Assembly: GCF_025398035.1 (NCBI RefSeq)
Contig: NZ_CP104558.1
Location: 4,288,001-4,352,000 of the forward strand
DNA from: Rossellomorea vietnamensis
Lineage (GTDB): Bacteria; Bacillota; Bacilli; Bacillales; Bacillaceae_B
Direction: 5' to 3'
Length of the DNA stretch: 64,000 bases
Below are positions 61,100-64,000 of the stretch, in pieces (positions within the stretch are counted from its first letter, which is position 1; each line of letters opens with the position of its first letter). The position numbers and the translations under genes were made by a program. The notes beneath the pieces were generated by a model. The model was given only the letters and a program-made list of their open reading frames with translations. It had not been told where the DNA came from and did not search any database.

Positions 61100-61792
61100 A
61101 TGAAAATCGCCATCATCGGAGCAATGGAAGAAGAAGTAGCCTTATTGAGAGAGAATATTTCAAACCCGAAAGTGGAAACCATCGCAGGGTGTGAATATAC
61201 AAGCGGTACAATGCATGACAAAGAAGTGATTTTGCTTCGTTCAGGAATCGGGAAAGTGAATGCAGCGATGTCAACGGCTGTACTATTGCAGCACTTCAAA
61301 CCGGATTGCATCATCAACACAGGGTCAGCAGGAGGATTCGATCCTTCTCTAAACGTCGGTGATGTAGTCATCTCAACTGAAGTAAGACATCATGATGTGG
61401 ATGTAACGGCTTTTGGTTATGAATACGGCCAGGTCCCGCAGCTTCCGGCAGCTTTTACGGCAGACGAGAATTTGAAGCAAACAGCGATCAATAGTGTGAA
61501 GGAACTCGGAGATGCACAGGTGGTTTCCGGATTGATTGCCACTGGGGATTCATTCATGAATGATCCAGTGAGGGTGGATGCGATCCGTGACAAATTCACG
61601 GATTTACAGGCAGTGGAAATGGAAGCGGCGGCGATCGCCCAAGTGGCGCATCAATTCCACGTACCATTTGTCATCATCCGTTCCCTTTCCGACATCGCGG
61701 GCAAAGAATCGGATGTGTCTTTCGATCAATACCTGGAAAAGGCTGCGCTTCATTCAGCTAAAATGGTCATGAATATCGTGAAATCTGTTTAA
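61100..61792 (+). CDS. mtnN: 5'-methylthioadenosine/S-adenosylhomocysteine nucleosidase
   Basis: The 230-aa enzyme hydrolyses MTA and SAH (giving S-ribosylhomocysteine, which LuxS turns to homocysteine). It begins [20 protein letters not shown] and shows [23 protein letters not shown], the catalytic [11 protein letters not shown] and RSLSDIAG with the proton donor Asp. 15 bp after yrrT. An unusual structured gap of 140 bp follows before mccA. Confidence 0.97.
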   Translation: MKIAIIGAMEEEVALLRENISNPKVETIAGCEYTSGTMHDKEVILLRSGIGKVNAAMSTAVLLQHFKPDCIINTGSAGGFDPSLNVGDVVISTEVRHHDVDVTAFGYEYGQVPQLPAAFTADENLKQTAINSVKELGDAQVVSGLIATGDSFMNDPVRVDAIRDKFTDLQAVEMEAAAIAQVAHQFHVPFVIIRSLSDIAGKESDVSFDQYLEKAALHSAKMVMNIVKSV

Positions 61793-61808
61793 TAGAAAGA
61801 GAATACAG

Positions 61809-61911
61809 CTGACCCAGGCATCTCCCCCTCTTACCGCGTGTACCAGGCTTGTTCAGACGAACAGTCCTTCCATCGGTAATGAAGAGGGTTTGGTGAAAGG
61901 GTCAGTTTTTT
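61809..61911 (+). other. Structured intergenic element with terminator-like end between mtnN and mccA
   Basis: Three nested stems are visible: ctgaccc (61809-61815) with gggtcag (61899-61905); ccctcttaccg (61826-61836) with cggt and aagaggg (61874-61888, 4-nt bulge); and aggcttgttc (61845-61854) with gaacagtcct (61859-61868) around the loop agac, one mismatch. A T6 run follows the closing stem. It may be an attenuator, an internal terminator or a mobile palindromic repeat inside the operon. Confidence 0.65.
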
Positions 61912-61932
61912 GTTTGAAAGGGGATTGAAGAT

Positions 61933-63995
<2,063 letters not shown>

Positions 63996-64000
63996 CCCTT

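Overview
The window reads as a stretch of conserved chromosome from a spore-forming Bacillaceae. It carries safA, bofC, spoVB, tgl and a CotS-like spore gene, and its gene order runs collinear with the Bacillus subtilis block from nadC through ruvAB, secDF, relA, hisS-aspS, cymR, alaS and greA to the yrrT-mtnN-mccAB operon. Base composition and the many GTG/TTG starts fit a moderate-GC Bacillus relative (Rossellomorea or a marine Bacillus group is my guess, from general impression only). No phage, insertion sequence, CRISPR array, tRNA or rRNA gene was seen. The 'undescribed system' candidates are therefore small: structured RNAs, operators, repeats and scars between ordinary genes.

Layout. 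1-1615: end of NAD synthesis (nadC partial, nadA). 1775-5835: spore genes (safA, a CotS-family kinase-fold gene, a CoxA-like lipoprotein, bofC). 6056-10467: ruvA, ruvB, a DUF2905 gene, queA, tgt, yajC (Holliday junction migration, queuosine tRNA modification, translocase accessory). 10536-18897: membrane genes (yrzE-like, ArsB/NhaD transporter, DUF421 yrbG, spoVB, comN, secDF, CDF cation transporter, yrvD-like). 18967-19092: a 21-bp periodic repeat. 19212-24979: recJ, apt, relA, dtd. 25030-26772: a five-SH3b cell-wall amidase. 26995-30618: a small gene, a T-box leader, hisS, aspS. 30681-30880: 6S RNA. 31078-31842: tcdA. 31933-35742: a GntR (YtrA-type) regulated ABC transporter operon with a perfect inverted-repeat operator. 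35790-37897 (minus): tgl and rarA. 38102-44083: cymR, cysteine desulfurase, mnmA, a TPR protein, recD2. 44128-45837: a BirA-operator-controlled bioY-bioB cassette. 46032-51641: two tiny genes, an AI-2E family protein, T-box, alaS, ireB, ruvX, DUF1292. 51805-57313: mltG, trmR, two U32 genes, udk, greA. 57404-60258: pbpI, yrrS, yrzA. 60446-63995: yrrT, mtnN, mccA, mccB.

Links between genes. CymR (38102) is the family repressor of cysteine metabolism, and its classical target operon yrrT-mtnN-mccA-mccB lies at the right end with a CymR-like site. The cysteine desulfurase next to mnmA supplies sulfur for tRNA 2-thiouridine. trmR and the two U32 genes form a tRNA wobble uridine modification cluster. 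Tgl is the family enzyme that cross-links coat proteins, including SafA, which is encoded in the same window and is unusually long and Gln/Met rich here. Compared with the B. subtilis order I remember, the NhaD-like gene, CDF gene, ABC operon, tgl and bioYB look inserted. The bioYB insertion is flanked on its right by what looks like a duplicated, degenerate 3' end of recD2, the most telling scar in the window.
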